From: Pseudomonas sp. MPC6
GTDB lineage: Bacteria; Pseudomonadota; Gammaproteobacteria; Pseudomonadales; Pseudomonadaceae
Length of the DNA stretch: 64,000 bases
Direction: 5' to 3'
NCBI RefSeq assembly: GCF_006094435.1
Contig: NZ_CP034783.1
Location: 3,437,001-3,501,000 of the forward strand
Position numbers and translations under genes: made by a program. Shown one piece after another: positions 49,809-60,826 of this stretch (within the stretch, counting starts at the first letter, position 1; each line of letters starts with the position of its first letter). A model generated the notes under the pieces. That model was not told the DNA's origin, made no database searches, and saw only the letters and a list, made by a program, of their open reading frames with translations.

Positions 49809-52800
49809 AGCGGAGTTTCCAGAGCAGCATCGGTACGCACTCCACGCCAGTGATTGAAGCGATGGCGCAGTTTGTCGAGATAGAGGTAGACCACCGGGGT
49901 GGTATAGAGGGTCAGCACCTGGCTGAAGATCAACCCGCCGATGATGGTCAGGCCCAGGGGCTGACGCATTTCCGCCCCTTCGGCGCGGCTCAGCAGCAAC
50001 GGCAACGCACCGAGGATGGCGGCCAGCGTGGTCATCAGAATCGGCCGCAACCGTTGCAGGCAGGCACTGCGAATCGATTCCAGCGGTTCCAGGCCCTGAT
50101 GCCGTTCGAGCTGCAGGGCCAGGTCGATCATCAGAATGGCGTTTTTCTTCACCACGCCAATCAGCAAAAACAGGCCGAGCAACGAGATCAGGCTGAACTC
50201 GCCGCCCAGCGCATAGATGGACAGCAGTGCGCCCACCCCGGCCGACGGCAAGGTCGAGAGAATGGTCAGCGGATGGATGTAGCTTTCATACAGCACGCCC
50301 AACACCAGGTAGACCGCCACCAACGCCCCGAGAATCATCCACGGCTGGCTCTTCTGGGTGGCGGCAAACGCATCGGCGGTGCCGGACATTTTCGCGATCA
50401 CGGCTTCAGGCAAGCCGACCTTGGCAATCGCCCGCTCGATGGCGGCCGTGCCCTGCTCCACCGTTACGCCTTCAGCCATGTCGAAGGCAACGCTCTCGGA
50501 GGCGAACTGGCCTTCGTGGCTGACCCGATCGTCTTCCAGGCTGTTTTCATAATGAGCGATGGTCGACAACGGAATGCGCGCGCCGTCGGCGGTGATCACC
50601 TGGACCTGATTGAGGGTGATCGGGTCCTGGGCGTATTTGGGGTTGACCTCCATCACCACCTGATACTGGTTGAGGCTGTCGTATATCGTCGATATTTGCC
50701 GCTGGCTGTAGGCGTTGTTGAGCACCGAGGTGACCATATTCATGTCGACGCCCAGGCGTTTGGCCTGATCGCGATCGACAATCAGCGTGACCTGTTGGGC
50801 GCCACGACCTTCACGGGCGTCAATCGCCGTCAGTTCCGGCAATGCCTTGAGCGCGGCCACGACTTTGGGGTACCACTCGCGCAACTCTCCCAGATCGCCG
50901 CTTTGCAGGATGTAGGAATATTGCGAGCTGGTCTGTTCACGGCCTCCGCCGAACTGCAGGTCCTGGTCGGCCATCAGCATCAGCTGCGCACCGGGGACCT
51001 TGGGCATTTCCTTGCGCAGGCGTTCAATGACTTTCTGCGCGGACAGGTTACGTTCCTTGATCGGTTTCAGGCGTACCAGCATGAAGGCGTTGTTGGTGCC
51101 GTTGTTGCCGCCGATGAAGCCGGCGACGCTTTCCACCGCCGGATCCTTGAGCACTGCGCGCCGGAAGATTTCCATTTTCGGCTGCATCACGCTGAACGAC
51201 AGGCCGTCGTCACCGCGCACGAAACCGATCAGCTGACCAGTGTCCTGCTGAGGCATAAACGTTTTAGGAACAACGACATACAGCGCGATGTTAACGCCAA
51301 CTGTCACAAACAGACTGAGCAGCGTCAGGAGGCGGTGACGCAGCACCCAGTCGAGGCTGGTGGCGTATTTGCCCACCATCCAGGCGTTGGCCCGCTGGCT
51401 GTAGCGCTGCAGACGGTTTTCCTGGCCCGGGATGTGCGGCTTGAGCCAGCGGGCGCAGAGCATCGGCGTCAGCGTCAGCGAGACCAGCAGCGACACCACG
51501 ATGGACGCCGCCAGGGTGATGGAAAATTCGCGAAACAGGCTTTCGACGATCCCGCCCATGAACAGGATCGACAGAAACACCGCCACCAGCGAGACGTTCA
51601 TCGACAGCAAGGTGAAACCGACTTCCTGGGCCCCCAGATACGCCGCTTTCATTGGCGGCACGCCTTTGTCGATGTGCCGGGATATGTTCTCCAGCACCAC
51701 GATGGCGTCGTCTACCACCAGCCCGGTGGCCAGGATCAGCGCCATCAGCGACAGGTTGTTCAGTGAGAAGCCATAGAGGTACATCACCGCGAACGTGCCA
51801 ACCAGCGACACCGGTACGGCCAGGGTCGGAATCAATGACGCGCGGAAGTTACCCAGAAACAGGAACACCACCAGGATCACCAGCGCCACGGCAATCAACA
51901 GGGTCATCTCCGCTTCGTGCAGGGTCGCCTTGATCACCGGCGAACGGTCCATCGCCAGGTTCAGCTTGACGCTGGCCGGCAGCACCGCCTGCAACGCCGG
52001 CAACTGGGCCTTGATCTCGTTGACCGTCTCGATGATGTTGGCGCCGGCCTGGCGGTTGATCACCAGCAAGACCGCCGCGTCGTCGTTGAAGAAACCGCTG
52101 TTGTAGCGGTCCTCGACGCCATCGCTGACCTTGGCCACATCCTTCAGGCGCAGGGCCGCGCCATCCGCGTAGTGGATGATCAGCGACTCGTAGTCCTTGG
52201 CTTTCTCCAGTTGATCGTTGGCCTGCACCTGCCATAACCGCTCACCGTCCTCGACTGAACCCTTGGGGCGGCGCACGTTGGCATTGGCGATGGTGTTGCG
52301 CACATCGTCCAGGGCCACGCCGTACTGGTTCAGCGCCTGGGGCTCGAGTTCGATGCGCACCGCCGGCAAGGAGCTGCCGCCGATCTGCACTTCGCCAACG
52401 CCCTGCACCTGGGACAGGCTCTGGGACAGGATGGTCGAGGCCAAGTCGTAGAGCTGGCCTTTTTCCAGCACGTCCGAGGTCAACGACAACACCATGATCG
52501 GCGCCTGGGACGGGTTGACCTTCTTATAGGTCGGCATGCTGCGCATCCCGCTGGGCAGCAGGTTGCGTGAGGCGTTGATCGCCGCCTGCACTTCCCGCGC
52601 CGCGCCGTTGATATCGCGGTCGAGGTCAAATTGCAGGATCACCCGGGTCGAGCCCTGGCTGGAACGGCTGCTCATGGTGTTCACCCCGGCAATCGCCCCG
52701 AAGGAACGCTCCAGCGGCGTAGCCACGGTCGAGGCCATCACTTCCGGGCTCGCGCCGGGCAGGCTGGCCTGGACCACGATCACCGGGAAGTCCATTTGCG

Positions 52801-52912
52801 GCAGCGGCGACACCGGCAAGAGGCCGAAGCTCACCCCGCCCAGCAGCATGATCGCCAGGCTCAGCAACATGGTCGCGACCGGGCGCTTGATGAAAGGTCC
52901 GGAGAGGTTCAT
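49805..52912 (-). CDS. muxC: RND multidrug efflux transporter MuxC
   Basis: A 1035-residue HAE1-type RND pump with twelve transmembrane segments. The N-terminus [14 protein letters not shown] is typical, the TM4 proton-relay pair reads [12 protein letters not shown] near residue 405, and T-L-T-P-M-L-C-A-R lies near 480. It is the second of two different pump subunits, equivalent to MdtC, which form a hetero-trimer. In P. aeruginosa MuxABC-OpmB exports novobiocin, aztreonam and others. Coupled by ATGA to muxB and opmB. Confidence 0.92.
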   Translation of the reverse strand: MNLSGPFIKRPVATMLLSLAIMLLGGVSFGLLPVSPLPQMDFPVIVVQASLPGASPEVMASTVATPLERSFGAIAGVNTMSSRSSQGSTRVILQFDLDRDINGAAREVQAAINASRNLLPSGMRSMPTYKKVNPSQAPIMVLSLTSDVLEKGQLYDLASTILSQSLSQVQGVGEVQIGGSSLPAVRIELEPQALNQYGVALDDVRNTIANANVRRPKGSVEDGERLWQVQANDQLEKAKDYESLIIHYADGAALRLKDVAKVSDGVEDRYNSGFFNDDAAVLLVINRQAGANIIETVNEIKAQLPALQAVLPASVKLNLAMDRSPVIKATLHEAEMTLLIAVALVILVVFLFLGNFRASLIPTLAVPVSLVGTFAVMYLYGFSLNNLSLMALILATGLVVDDAIVVLENISRHIDKGVPPMKAAYLGAQEVGFTLLSMNVSLVAVFLSILFMGGIVESLFREFSITLAASIVVSLLVSLTLTPMLCARWLKPHIPGQENRLQRYSQRANAWMVGKYATSLDWVLRHRLLTLLSLFVTVGVNIALYVVVPKTFMPQQDTGQLIGFVRGDDGLSFSVMQPKMEIFRRAVLKDPAVESVAGFIGGNNGTNNAFMLVRLKPIKERNLSAQKVIERLRKEMPKVPGAQLMLMADQDLQFGGGREQTSSQYSYILQSGDLGELREWYPKVVAALKALPELTAIDAREGRGAQQVTLIVDRDQAKRLGVDMNMVTSVLNNAYSQRQISTIYDSLNQYQVVMEVNPKYAQDPITLNQVQVITADGARIPLSTIAHYENSLEDDRVSHEGQFASESVAFDMAEGVTVEQGTAAIERAIAKVGLPEAVIAKMSGTADAFAATQKSQPWMILGALVAVYLVLGVLYESYIHPLTILSTLPSAGVGALLSIYALGGEFSLISLLGLFLLIGVVKKNAILMIDLALQLERHQGLEPLESIRSACLQRLRPILMTTLAAILGALPLLLSRAEGAEMRQPLGLTIIGGLIFSQVLTLYTTPVVYLYLDKLRHRFNHWRGVRTDAALETPL

Positions 52913-55900
52913 GGCTGCTCAACCACTTCCACGGACTCGGACTTGCGCCCCCAACGACGGCCCAGGCGGTCGAAGTACAGGTAGATCACCGGGGTGGTGA
53001 ACAGCGTCAGCACCTGACTCACCAGCAAACCGCCGACCATCACCAGGCCCAACGGCTGGCGCAATTCAGCCCCGGAACCGGTGGCCAGCATCAACGGCAC
53101 CGCGCCAAACAACGCGGCCAGGGTGGTCATCAGGATCGGCCGGAAGCGCAGCAGCGCCGCCTGATAGATCGCCGTCTCCGGGTCCAGGCCCTGATTGCGT
53201 TCAGCGTCGAGGGCGAAGTCGATCATCATGATCGCGTTCTTTTTCACGATACCGATCAGCAAGATGATGCCGATGATCGCGATCATCCCCAGGTCGTTGC
53301 CGCTCAACAGCAGCGCCAGCAAGGCGCCGACCGCCGCCGAGGGCAAGGTCGAGAGAATGGTGATCGGGTGGATATAGCTTTCGTACAGCACGCCGAGCAC
53401 GATGTACATGGTCACCACCGCCGCCAGGACCAACAGCAAGGTGCTCGACAACGAGGCCTGGAACGCCTCGGCCGCACCCTGGAACTGGGTCTGCACGCCG
53501 ATCGGCATGCCGATGTCCTGCTGCACCTGTTCGATGATCTCCACCGCATGCCCCAGCGCCACGCCCGGTGCCAGGTTGAACGACATCATCACCGCCGGGA
53601 ACTGGCCGATGTGGGTGATCGCCAGTTGCGCCTGGCGCTCTTCGATGCGCGCCAGGCTGGACAGGCGCACTTGCCCGCCATCGGTGGTCTTGACGTGAAT
53701 CTGGTTCAGCGCGTCCGGGCCGATCTTCTCGCCGGCCTGGGATTGCAGGACCACGCGGTACTGGCTGGCCTGGGTGTAAATGGTGGAAATCTGCCGCTGG
53801 CCAAAGGCGTCGTACAGCGCGTCGGTGATATTCGACACGGATACCCCGACCCGCGACGCCGCGTCACGATCGATCACCAGGTAGACCTGCAAGCCCTTGT
53901 CCTGCAAGTCGCTGGCGACGTCGGTCAGCTCCGGCCGTTGGGCCAGGGCGTCCACCAGGCGGCCACTCCACAGGCTCAGCAACTCCGAGTCTGGCGATGA
54001 CATGCTGAATTGGTACTGGGTGCGGCTGACCCGGTCTTCGATGGTCAAATCCTGCACTGGCTGCATGTACAGGCGAATGCCGGTCAGCTTGTCCAGCTCG
54101 GGTTGCAGGCGCGTTATCACTTCGGTCGCGCTCAGGTCACGGTTGCTGTGGGACTTGAGGTTGATCAGCAGCCGGCCGCTGTTGAGCGTCGAGTTATCGC
54201 CGTCGACCCCGATGTAGGACGACAGGCTCTCTACCGCCGGATCGGCGAGAATCACCTTGGCCAGTTCCTGTTGCCGCTCGCTCATGGCCGCAAAGGAAAT
54301 CGACTGCGGCGCCTCGGAAATACCCTGGATCACCCCGGTGTCTTGCACCGGGAAGAAGCCCTTGGGCACCACCATGTACAGGAACACGGTCAGCGCCAAG
54401 GTGCCGATGGCCACCAGCAACGTCAATGGTTGATGCTTGAGAACCCACTTTAACTTGCGCCCGTAAGCCGCGATCATCCAATCAATTGTTGCGCCGCTGG
54501 CACGGTAGAAACGGCCCTGCTCTTCCTCCTTGGGTTCACGCTTGAGTAGCCGCGCGCACATCATTGGGGTCAAGGTCAGGGACACCACCAGCGAGATCAG
54601 GATGGCCACCGCCAGGGTGATCGCAAATTCGCGGAACAGGCGTCCCACCACGTCGGCCATGAACAGCAATGGGATCAATACCGCGATCAGCGACAGGGTT
54701 AGGGACACCAGGGTGAAACCGATCTGTTTGGCGCCCTTGAGCGCCGCATTCATCGGGCTCTCGCCCTCTTCGATGTAGCGGGAAATGTTCTCCAGCATCA
54801 CGATCGCATCGTCCACCACAAAACCGGTGGCGATGGTCAGGGCCATCAGGGTCAGGTTGTTGACCGAGAAACCGGCGAGGTACATCACGCCGAAGGTCCC
54901 GATCAGCGACAGCGGCACGGCCACCGACGGAATGATCGTGGCGCTGGCGCGGCGCAGGAACAGGAAGGTCACCATCACCACCAGGGCAATGGCGATCAGC
55001 AATTCGTGCTGCACGTCGGTGACGGAGGCGCGGATGGTCTGGGTGCGGTCGGTGAGCACCGTCACATCGAGACCCGCCGGCAAGTTGTCGGTGATGCTCG
55101 GCAGCAAGGCCTTGATCCGGTCGACCACTTCGATGACGTTGGCACCGGGCTGGCGCTGGATGTTCAGCAACACCGCCTGGTTTTCATTGGCCCAGGCCGC
55201 CAATCGTTCGTTCTCGGCGCCGTCGACGATCTCTGCCACGTCCTTGAGCCGCAGCGGTGCGCCGTTGGCGTAAGCCAGGATCAGGTTGGCGTAATCCTCG
55301 GGCGAGGTCAGCTGGTCGTTGGCATCGAGCATCGACACCCGGGTCGCGCCGTCGAAGTTGCCCTTGGGCTGGTTGACGTTGGAGGCGCCGATCAGGGTCC
55401 GCACGTCGGACAGGTTCAGGCCGTTGGCCGCGAGGGCCTCGGGGTTGACCTTGATCCGTACCGCCTGGCGTTGGCCGCCGGCGATGCTGACCATGCCGAC
55501 GCCGCTGATCTGGGCGATTTTCTGCGCCATGCGGGTGTCGACCAGATCGTTGAGCTTGGGCAACAGCATGGTCTTGGAAGTGATGGCCAGGGTCAGCACC
55601 GGGGTGTCCGCCGGGTTGACCTTGTTGTACACCGGCGGCGCCGGCAGGTCCGTGGGCAGCAGATTGGTCGCGGCGTTGATCGCCGCCTGCACTTGCTGCT
55701 CGGCGACATCCATGTTGATGTCGAGACTGAACCGCAGGGTCAGCACCGAAGCGCCGCCGGAACTGGTCGAGGCCATCTGGGTCAGGCCGGGCATCTGCCC
55801 GAACTGACGCTCCAGTGGCGCGGTCACGGCGCTGGTCATGACATCCGGGCTGGCGCCGGGGTACAGCGTCATGACGCGAATGGTCGGGTAATCGACCTGG

Positions 55901-56013
55901 GGCAAGGCCGACACCGGCAGCAGCCGATAGGCAATCACACCGGCCAGAATAATGGCCAGCATGCTCAGGGTCGTGGCGACCGGGCGAAGGATGAACAGCC
56001 GCGAAATGTTCAT
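52909..56013 (-). CDS. muxB: RND multidrug efflux transporter MuxB
   Basis: A 1034-residue RND pump. It begins [16 protein letters not shown] and has the TM4 motif [12 protein letters not shown] near residue 405, T-L-T-P-M-M-C-A-R near 480 and the matching C-terminal repeat. It is the MdtB-like partner of MuxC; the proton-relay aspartates are present in both. Its ATG overlaps the muxA stop and its stop overlaps the muxC ATG, so the subunits are made in a fixed order. Confidence 0.92.
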   Translation of the reverse strand: MNISRLFILRPVATTLSMLAIILAGVIAYRLLPVSALPQVDYPTIRVMTLYPGASPDVMTSAVTAPLERQFGQMPGLTQMASTSSGGASVLTLRFSLDINMDVAEQQVQAAINAATNLLPTDLPAPPVYNKVNPADTPVLTLAITSKTMLLPKLNDLVDTRMAQKIAQISGVGMVSIAGGQRQAVRIKVNPEALAANGLNLSDVRTLIGASNVNQPKGNFDGATRVSMLDANDQLTSPEDYANLILAYANGAPLRLKDVAEIVDGAENERLAAWANENQAVLLNIQRQPGANVIEVVDRIKALLPSITDNLPAGLDVTVLTDRTQTIRASVTDVQHELLIAIALVVMVTFLFLRRASATIIPSVAVPLSLIGTFGVMYLAGFSVNNLTLMALTIATGFVVDDAIVMLENISRYIEEGESPMNAALKGAKQIGFTLVSLTLSLIAVLIPLLFMADVVGRLFREFAITLAVAILISLVVSLTLTPMMCARLLKREPKEEEQGRFYRASGATIDWMIAAYGRKLKWVLKHQPLTLLVAIGTLALTVFLYMVVPKGFFPVQDTGVIQGISEAPQSISFAAMSERQQELAKVILADPAVESLSSYIGVDGDNSTLNSGRLLINLKSHSNRDLSATEVITRLQPELDKLTGIRLYMQPVQDLTIEDRVSRTQYQFSMSSPDSELLSLWSGRLVDALAQRPELTDVASDLQDKGLQVYLVIDRDAASRVGVSVSNITDALYDAFGQRQISTIYTQASQYRVVLQSQAGEKIGPDALNQIHVKTTDGGQVRLSSLARIEERQAQLAITHIGQFPAVMMSFNLAPGVALGHAVEIIEQVQQDIGMPIGVQTQFQGAAEAFQASLSSTLLLVLAAVVTMYIVLGVLYESYIHPITILSTLPSAAVGALLALLLSGNDLGMIAIIGIILLIGIVKKNAIMMIDFALDAERNQGLDPETAIYQAALLRFRPILMTTLAALFGAVPLMLATGSGAELRQPLGLVMVGGLLVSQVLTLFTTPVIYLYFDRLGRRWGRKSESVEVVEQP

Positions 56014-57326
56014 GCGCCGCCCTTTTTCGCCTTGTCGGTGGTCGCGGGCTCAGCCGAGGTCGCCGCCGATTTGCCTTGCAGGTGCTCGGTCGGGGTGGTC
56101 GGTACATCCTTGCTGTCGTTGACCACTTCCACTTCGCTGCCTTCCTTCAGGCGGTCGGTGCCTTCCAGCACCACCCGATCACCGGCGGCCAGGCCCTCGG
56201 TGATAACGGTATTGTCACCGTTACTGGCGCCGACTTTCAGCTGGCGGATCGTGACCTTCTTGTCGCCGTCCATCGCGTAGACGAAGGTGCCGTTGGTGCC
56301 GAACTGAATGGCTGCCGAGGGTGCGAGCACCACGTCTTTCAGCGTGTCGGCCAGCAGGTGGACGTTGACGAACTGATTGGGGAATAGCGCCTGATCGCGG
56401 TTCTCGTAGCGAGCCTTGAATTTCAGGGTGCCAGTGGTGACGTCGATCTGGTTATCGAGGCTCTGCAACACACCGGTGGCCTGCAGTTTGGTGTCGCTGC
56501 GGTCCCAGGCTTCGGCAGGCAGCTTGGCACCGGTGCGGTAGCGAGCCAGCACCACGTCGAGGCTGTTTTCCGGCAAGGTGAATGCCACGCTGATCGGCTG
56601 GGTCTGGGTGATGATCGCCAGCGCCGTGGTGTCATTGGCGGCGACCAGGTTGCCGACGTCCAGCTGACGCAGGCCCACGCGGCCGGTGATCGGTGCGCGG
56701 ATCCGGGTGAATTCGAGATTGAGCTTGGCGTCGTTGACCGCCGCCTGGTTGGTCTTGACCGTGCCCTGATACTGACCCACCAGCGCTTCGGCGGTGTCCA
56801 GGGTCTGCTTGGCGATACTGTCTTCGCGATACAGGCCGCGGTAGCGTTCAACGTCGACCTGGGCATTCTTCAATTGCGCCTGATTCTGCAACAAGGTGCC
56901 TTCGGCCTGCAGCAGGGCGTTCTGGTAGGGCCGCGGGTCGATCTCGGCCAGCAGATCGCCCGCCTTGACCATCTGCCCTTCTTCGAACGCTATCTTGATC
57001 AGTTCGCCGCCGACCCGGCTGCGTACATTGATGGTGTTCTGCGCCGTCACGGTGCCCAACGCCTTGTAGTACAGCGGGAAGTCGCCCTTCACCGCCGGTG
57101 CCACCCGCACCGGTACCGGGCCGGCCGCGCCACCGAAACCCGGACGCATCCCCCCGGACCGACCGGTGTGCCCGGCCACGGCTTTTTGCCCCGCGCCTTC
57201 TTTTGGCGCAGCCCCGCCGGGCCAGAATTTCCAGCACAGGACGGCGATGACCAACAGCACGAGCAGGCCGAACAGCCAGCGACGGGGATTACGGGAAGCA
57301 GAGGATTGCATTGATTGATCAACCAT
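56010..57326 (-). CDS. muxA: RND efflux periplasmic adaptor MuxA
   Basis: A 438-residue membrane-fusion protein. An N-terminal membrane anchor ([15 protein letters not shown]) is followed by a Gly/Pro-rich stretch, then [17 protein letters not shown], the lipoyl half-motif with E-I-D-P-R-P-Y, a coiled-coil hairpin with [12 protein letters not shown], and [11 protein letters not shown]. It links MuxBC to OpmB. First gene of the operon. Neither the ATG at 57326 nor that at 57311 has a good ribosome site, so the start is uncertain. Confidence 0.9.
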   Translation of the reverse strand: MVDQSMQSSASRNPRRWLFGLLVLLVIAVLCWKFWPGGAAPKEGAGQKAVAGHTGRSGGMRPGFGGAAGPVPVRVAPAVKGDFPLYYKALGTVTAQNTINVRSRVGGELIKIAFEEGQMVKAGDLLAEIDPRPYQNALLQAEGTLLQNQAQLKNAQVDVERYRGLYREDSIAKQTLDTAEALVGQYQGTVKTNQAAVNDAKLNLEFTRIRAPITGRVGLRQLDVGNLVAANDTTALAIITQTQPISVAFTLPENSLDVVLARYRTGAKLPAEAWDRSDTKLQATGVLQSLDNQIDVTTGTLKFKARYENRDQALFPNQFVNVHLLADTLKDVVLAPSAAIQFGTNGTFVYAMDGDKKVTIRQLKVGASNGDNTVITEGLAAGDRVVLEGTDRLKEGSEVEVVNDSKDVPTTPTEHLQGKSAATSAEPATTDKAKKGGA

Positions 57327-57459
57327 TGGGCGCGTGGGCTTTTTCTACGGGAGGCTGAACGATAAGCACTGGAGGGCGTTTAGCAAAGCGCCTTTACCGG
57401 CAATTTACCTTTCGCTTACGTATCAGGAGGTTTGTCTAAGGCACTGAAGCACAAATGAA

Positions 57460-57485
57460 AACGGCCTGGACAGGGCCAGGCCGTT
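57460..57485 (-). terminator. Rho-independent terminator of tpx
   Basis: Read on the minus strand: AACGGCCTGG, a six-base loop, CCAGGCCGTT, then TTTTCATTTG. The perfect ten-base stem and T-rich tail lie about 20 bases after the tpx stop. Confidence 0.88.
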
Positions 57486-57504
57486 AACAATTGTAAGGGA
57501 ATAC

Positions 57505-58005
57505 TTATTTCAGAACGGCAAGTGCTGCGTCGTAGTTCGGTTCGTCAGCGATTTCCTTGACCAGTTCGCTGTGCAGCACGTTGTCGTTTTCGTCCAGCAC
57601 CACGACGGCACGGGCGGTCAGGCCCTTGAGCGGACCATCGGCAATCGCCACGCCGTAGTTCTGAATGAACTCGGCACCGCGCAGGGTCGACAGGTTCTGC
57701 ACGTTGTCCAGGCCTTCGGCGCCGCAGAAACGGGCCTGGGCGAATGGCAGGTCAGCGGAGATGCACAGCACCACGGTGTTGGCGATGTCGCTGGCCTGGG
57801 CGTTGAACTTGCGCACGGAGGTAGCGCAGGTCGGGGTGTCGACGCTTGGGAAGATGTTCAACACTTTACGCTTGCCGGCGAAGTCTGCCAGGGTCTTGTC
57901 GGACAGATTGCCCGCCACCAGGGAAAAGGCTGGCGCCTTGGAACCGGCTTGTGGCAATTCGCCGTTGACTTGTACCGGGTTGCCTTTAAGAGTGACTTGA
58001 GCCAT
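57505..58005 (-). CDS. tpx: Thiol peroxidase Tpx
   Basis: A 166-residue atypical 2-Cys peroxiredoxin, close to the 168 residues of E. coli Tpx. The peroxidatic Cys lies in [13 protein letters not shown] near residue 60 and the resolving Cys in A-R-F-C-G-A-E-G near residue 94. It reduces hydrogen and alkyl peroxides in the cytoplasm or periplasm using thioredoxin. I start at the ATG at 58005 (M-A-Q-V-T-L-K-G-N) behind AGAAGGAC; the frame to 58095 is non-homologous. Own terminator downstream, so monocistronic. Confidence 0.93.
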   Translation of the reverse strand: MAQVTLKGNPVQVNGELPQAGSKAPAFSLVAGNLSDKTLADFAGKRKVLNIFPSVDTPTCATSVRKFNAQASDIANTVVLCISADLPFAQARFCGAEGLDNVQNLSTLRGAEFIQNYGVAIADGPLKGLTARAVVVLDENDNVLHSELVKEIADEPNYDAALAVLK

Positions 58006-58269
58006 GAACGTAGTCCTTCTGATCGTTGATGTGGAGATTTGTGACGAGGCCGAAGTTAACCATGAAATGGTCTGGCGACCTATGCCCAGATACAAATTGT
58101 CATTCAGTTAGCCGCAAAACTGGATACAAAAATCCGCGGCTCATCCGGCGCCTACAGGAAGCCTGGGTCTCAGGACAATTTGCAGTGATCTTTCGTTTGC
58201 AGTGTTGTCGATTCAGGACAGGGTCATTCGACTAGAACCGAGTCACTCAACTCCAGCGGAGACAAAACC

Positions 58270-58695
58270 ATGCGATTCATGATTTTTGTGAAAGCCAGCC
58301 CGGATTCCGAAGCCGGTATCCTGCCCAGCGAAGAACTGATGACCGCGATGGGCAATTTCAACGAGGAACTGGCCAAGGCTGGCATCCTCATCGATTGCGA
58401 CGGCCTGCAGCCCAGCAGCAAGGGCGCCCGCGTGCGCTTCTCGGGCGACCAGCGCACGGTGATCGACGGCCCGTTCGCCGAAACCAGAGAGCTGATCGCC
58501 GGCTATTGGTTGTGGCAGGTGAAGTCGAAACAGGAAGCGATCGACTGGGTCAAGCGCTGCCCCAACCCTATGCCAGGCACCGACGCCGAGATCGAGATCC
58601 GCCAGGTGTACGAGGCCGAGGATTTCGGTGACGAATTCACCTCGAAACTGCGCGAGCAGGAAGAACGACTGCGCGAGCAGATGAAGAAGCCCTGA
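58270..58695 (+). CDS. YCII/DGPF domain protein
   Basis: A 141-residue ferredoxin-like-fold protein. It starts M-R-F-M-I-F-V-K-A-S-P-D-S-E and carries the D-G-P-F-A-E-T-R-E motif near residue 66, the hallmark of DGPF (YCII-related) proteins, plus a charged C-terminal helix (K-L-R-E-Q-E-E-R-L-R-E-Q). Proteins of this type often sit beside ECF sigma factors, but none is next to this one. The function is unknown. A 264-base gap separates it from divergent tpx, and the decayed pyocin region follows. Confidence 0.83.
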   Translation: MRFMIFVKASPDSEAGILPSEELMTAMGNFNEELAKAGILIDCDGLQPSSKGARVRFSGDQRTVIDGPFAETRELIAGYWLWQVKSKQEAIDWVKRCPNPMPGTDAEIEIRQVYEAEDFGDEFTSKLREQEERLREQMKKP

Positions 58696-58804
58696 CTCAG
58701 TGAGCCTGAATGGGTGCTAAACGGTAGCGCGATCACGCCCGGACCTTTGCAGTTGGCGATGGACGTGATCGAACGCTTCCCACTGCACCGGTTGAACCGG
58801 ATGC

Positions 58805-59443
58805 TCACCGTCGACTTGTGAATATGACGTACAGCGGGTCAAGCTCTGATTCGGAGGGAAAGACGACGATATAATCGTCGATCCGCAGGTCTTTCCCTTC
58901 GCCCGCAAGAGGCTCTAGGGTGGGCACTGGCGAGGATTGAACAAACCCCAGGCGAGGCGATACCGTTGGTGCTGCGGGAACACTTCTTTCGAGGGTGGCC
59001 GGATCAGACCAGAACTCCGCCCGTTCCTGATAGCGCAATTCGAACTCACGGTGTTCACCGACCCACGTGCTTTTCGGTGCGTAGGGTGCGAAGCCTTGTT
59101 CGATGCGTTTTTTGTTCACCTCATCGAATGCAGAGGCAAGCAGGTGATGCTATCCGAGCGTTTACCACATGGCTTTGTCGAAGGCTTCGAACGACTTGAA
59201 ATCCCGACCTCGAAACTGATCGCCGATCTGAGCGGGAATGGCTGCCCCCTGCGTCGGGGAGACCGAACGCCACCAGTCAGTAGTTGCCGGTTGTCCGATG
59301 CCGGTGACGACGCCCGCCCCCATCGGCGGCAAACTGAAGGACAGATAGGTCGGCGGCAGGCCGGGCACGCAAACGATGCAGTCCTGGATGCGTAAATCGA
59401 CACCTGACGGGATGTCCAGAACCTCGGACGGTGTAACAGCCAA
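58805..59443 (-). pseudogene. S-type pyocin-like bacteriocin remnant
   Basis: One minus-strand frame runs through the region with two internal stops (TAA at 59162-59164 and TAG about 12 bases further on). The first part has D-L-R-I-Q-D-C-I-V-C-V-P, G-V-V-T-G-I-G-Q-P and A-A-I-P-A-Q-I-G-D-Q-F-R-G-R-D-F, which fit the end of a Pyocin_S translocation domain and the start of a colicin-type nuclease. After the stops come F-D-E-V-N-K-K-R-I-E-Q-G-F-A-P-Y-A-P-K-S, then a switch back to another Pyocin_S tail (D-L-R-I-D-D-Y-I-V-V-F-P ... L-Y-V-I-F). The expected H-H...N...H nuclease residues are not seen, nor an immunity gene. Confidence 0.65.
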
Positions 59444-59812
59444 ACCTTGCAGGACGTGGGCATCGTTTCAGCCGCGGCGTTACTGGCGACCTGGGTCACC
59501 GATCGTGCCGGCCTTGAGCGCTTTGCCGCTGACGCGCCCGCGGTCACCGACGACCAGCCGCGGATCGAATATGCGCCGTGGGTCCGTTCCAAGGAGATTA
59601 CCCGGGTGTTGCCGACGCTTCTGGACCTGCGTCAGCCACCAGTGCTGGCGAATGCGGACACGGGCTTCAATGAGCGCATGAACGCTCACCAGCAGCGGTT
59701 GATGCAGTTTTATCGGGCGAGCCTGCATGCCTATGACGGCGACCGGGATGCCTGGGCCAGGGATATTCGCGAGGTGATGCGCGGGGATGGGGGGAATCCG
59801 TATTTCCGGTGA
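59408..59812 (+). pseudogene. C-terminal fragment of a spermidine-synthase-like gene
   Basis: About 120 residues (D-V-G-I-V-S-A-A-A-L-L-A-T-W-V-T-D-R-A, D-D-Q-P-R-I-E-Y-A-P-W-V, V-L-P-T-L-L-D-L-R) resemble the tail of large spermidine-synthase or fused MFS/spermidine-synthase proteins. There is no start or N-terminal part: the frame hits a stop at 59405-59407, right where the opposing pyocin remnant begins. It looks like a gene cut by recombination. A second-family REP pair follows. Assignment is from memory of the family tail and moderate. Confidence 0.5.
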
Positions 59813-59843
59813 TTTGTCGGGGAGTGATGCGGCGCCTGCAATT

Positions 59844-59925
59844 TCGCTCCCACAGGGTGTTGTGTAGTGTCCAACTGCTAGGTACGACACCAATCCCTGT
59901 GGGAGCGGGCTTGCTCGCGAAGAGG
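59844..59925. repeat. REP pair, second family
   Basis: Opposed CGCTCCCACAGGG and CCCTGTGGGAGCGGGCTTGC/TCGCGAAG elements with a spacer of about 45 bases between the spermidine-synthase-like remnant and the DUF3313 gene. The left element is shortened. Confidence 0.8.
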
Positions 59926-59942
59926 CCCTCAGCCCCACTACA

Positions 59943-60614
59943 TCACTTGGACTTGAGCTTCAGATAAGACTGATGCAAATCCGCGGCCCAACCATCGATC
60001 ACACCTTTCACATCATCGGCCTTCATCACCTGCGACTCGTTTTCCAGCGGCTTGCCGGTGCCTTTGCGCACGACCTGGGCCAGGACTTTGTTGTTGCCGC
60101 CGTCAAGGAACACCGCTTCCGTGGCCAGGTCGGTTTCCTGATCGCGGATACCGCTTGCCGTACTCACCGCCGCAGCCACCAGGGCAATCGGGATCACTTC
60201 ATAAGGCTTCAGGCCCTCGGTCTTGCTGCTGACAGCGGTAATCGCTGCACGCACCACGAGCACACCGGGGCCGGGGCCCGCCGCCAGCGGCAGGGATTTA
60301 CCCACTTCACGCTTGAGCGCCTGATCGTAATAACTGGTGATGCCGCTCAGGGTGCCCTGGGGGATCTTCGCGGTCGGTTGGGGCTTGGGGTAGAGCTGGG
60401 TCGGCTCAATGTAGACACTGCGGTACTTGTTGATGTCGAGCTTGGGATCGACCCAGCGCATCACGGTAGCACCCGAGGGTGACTGGGCTTCCTTGAGCTG
60501 ACTGTAATCCTTGAGGAACCCCGAATACTGGTCCGGCTCCACGACTTTACTGGAGCAGCCCACCATTGCGATCGAGGAAATGCACAGAGTGCTCATCATT
60601 AATGCAAACTTCAT
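59943..60614 (-). CDS. DUF3313 family lipoprotein
   Basis: A 223-residue protein with a lipoprotein signal: M-K-F-A-L-M-M-S-T-L then the lipobox M-V-G-C-S-S near residue 19. The mature part has G-F-L-K-D-Y-S-Q-L near 32, Y-I-E-P-T-Q-L-Y near 72 and a conserved C-terminal region typical of DUF3313. The function is unknown, and it probably sits in the outer membrane facing the periplasm. The ATG at 60614 has CAGGAG eight bases upstream. It is divergent from the octaheme cytochrome gene. Confidence 0.83.
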   Translation of the reverse strand: MKFALMMSTLCISSIAMVGCSSKVVEPDQYSGFLKDYSQLKEAQSPSGATVMRWVDPKLDINKYRSVYIEPTQLYPKPQPTAKIPQGTLSGITSYYDQALKREVGKSLPLAAGPGPGVLVVRAAITAVSSKTEGLKPYEVIPIALVAAAVSTASGIRDQETDLATEAVFLDGGNNKVLAQVVRKGTGKPLENESQVMKADDVKGVIDGWAADLHQSYLKLKSK

Positions 60615-60826
60615 GCTGTAACTCCTGTAAGCGGTTCGACAAGGGTACAAACAAGGGTCTTACAGGTATAGCCAATGCAGCGCCTTTTGCAGTGAAAATC
60701 ACACTATTGCGCCATTACCGCCACCGGATCACAGCCGACATTTGACAGACGGCGGCCATCCGGCAAAGCTGCATCCAGCTCTAACGCGCGCCTGACGGTA
60801 AATGCACCCGGACTATGGAAGTCGCA

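Noticed and set aside
49850..51766. 638-residue plus-strand frame opposite muxC
   Set aside because: It is antisense to an RND pump with intact motifs; its H/Q/R-rich composition is typical of the complement of GC-rich genes.
58717..58908. 63-residue minus-strand frame after the pyocin remnant as immunity protein
   Set aside because: It overlaps the remnant in another frame, has no start signal and no immunity-like pattern that I recognise.
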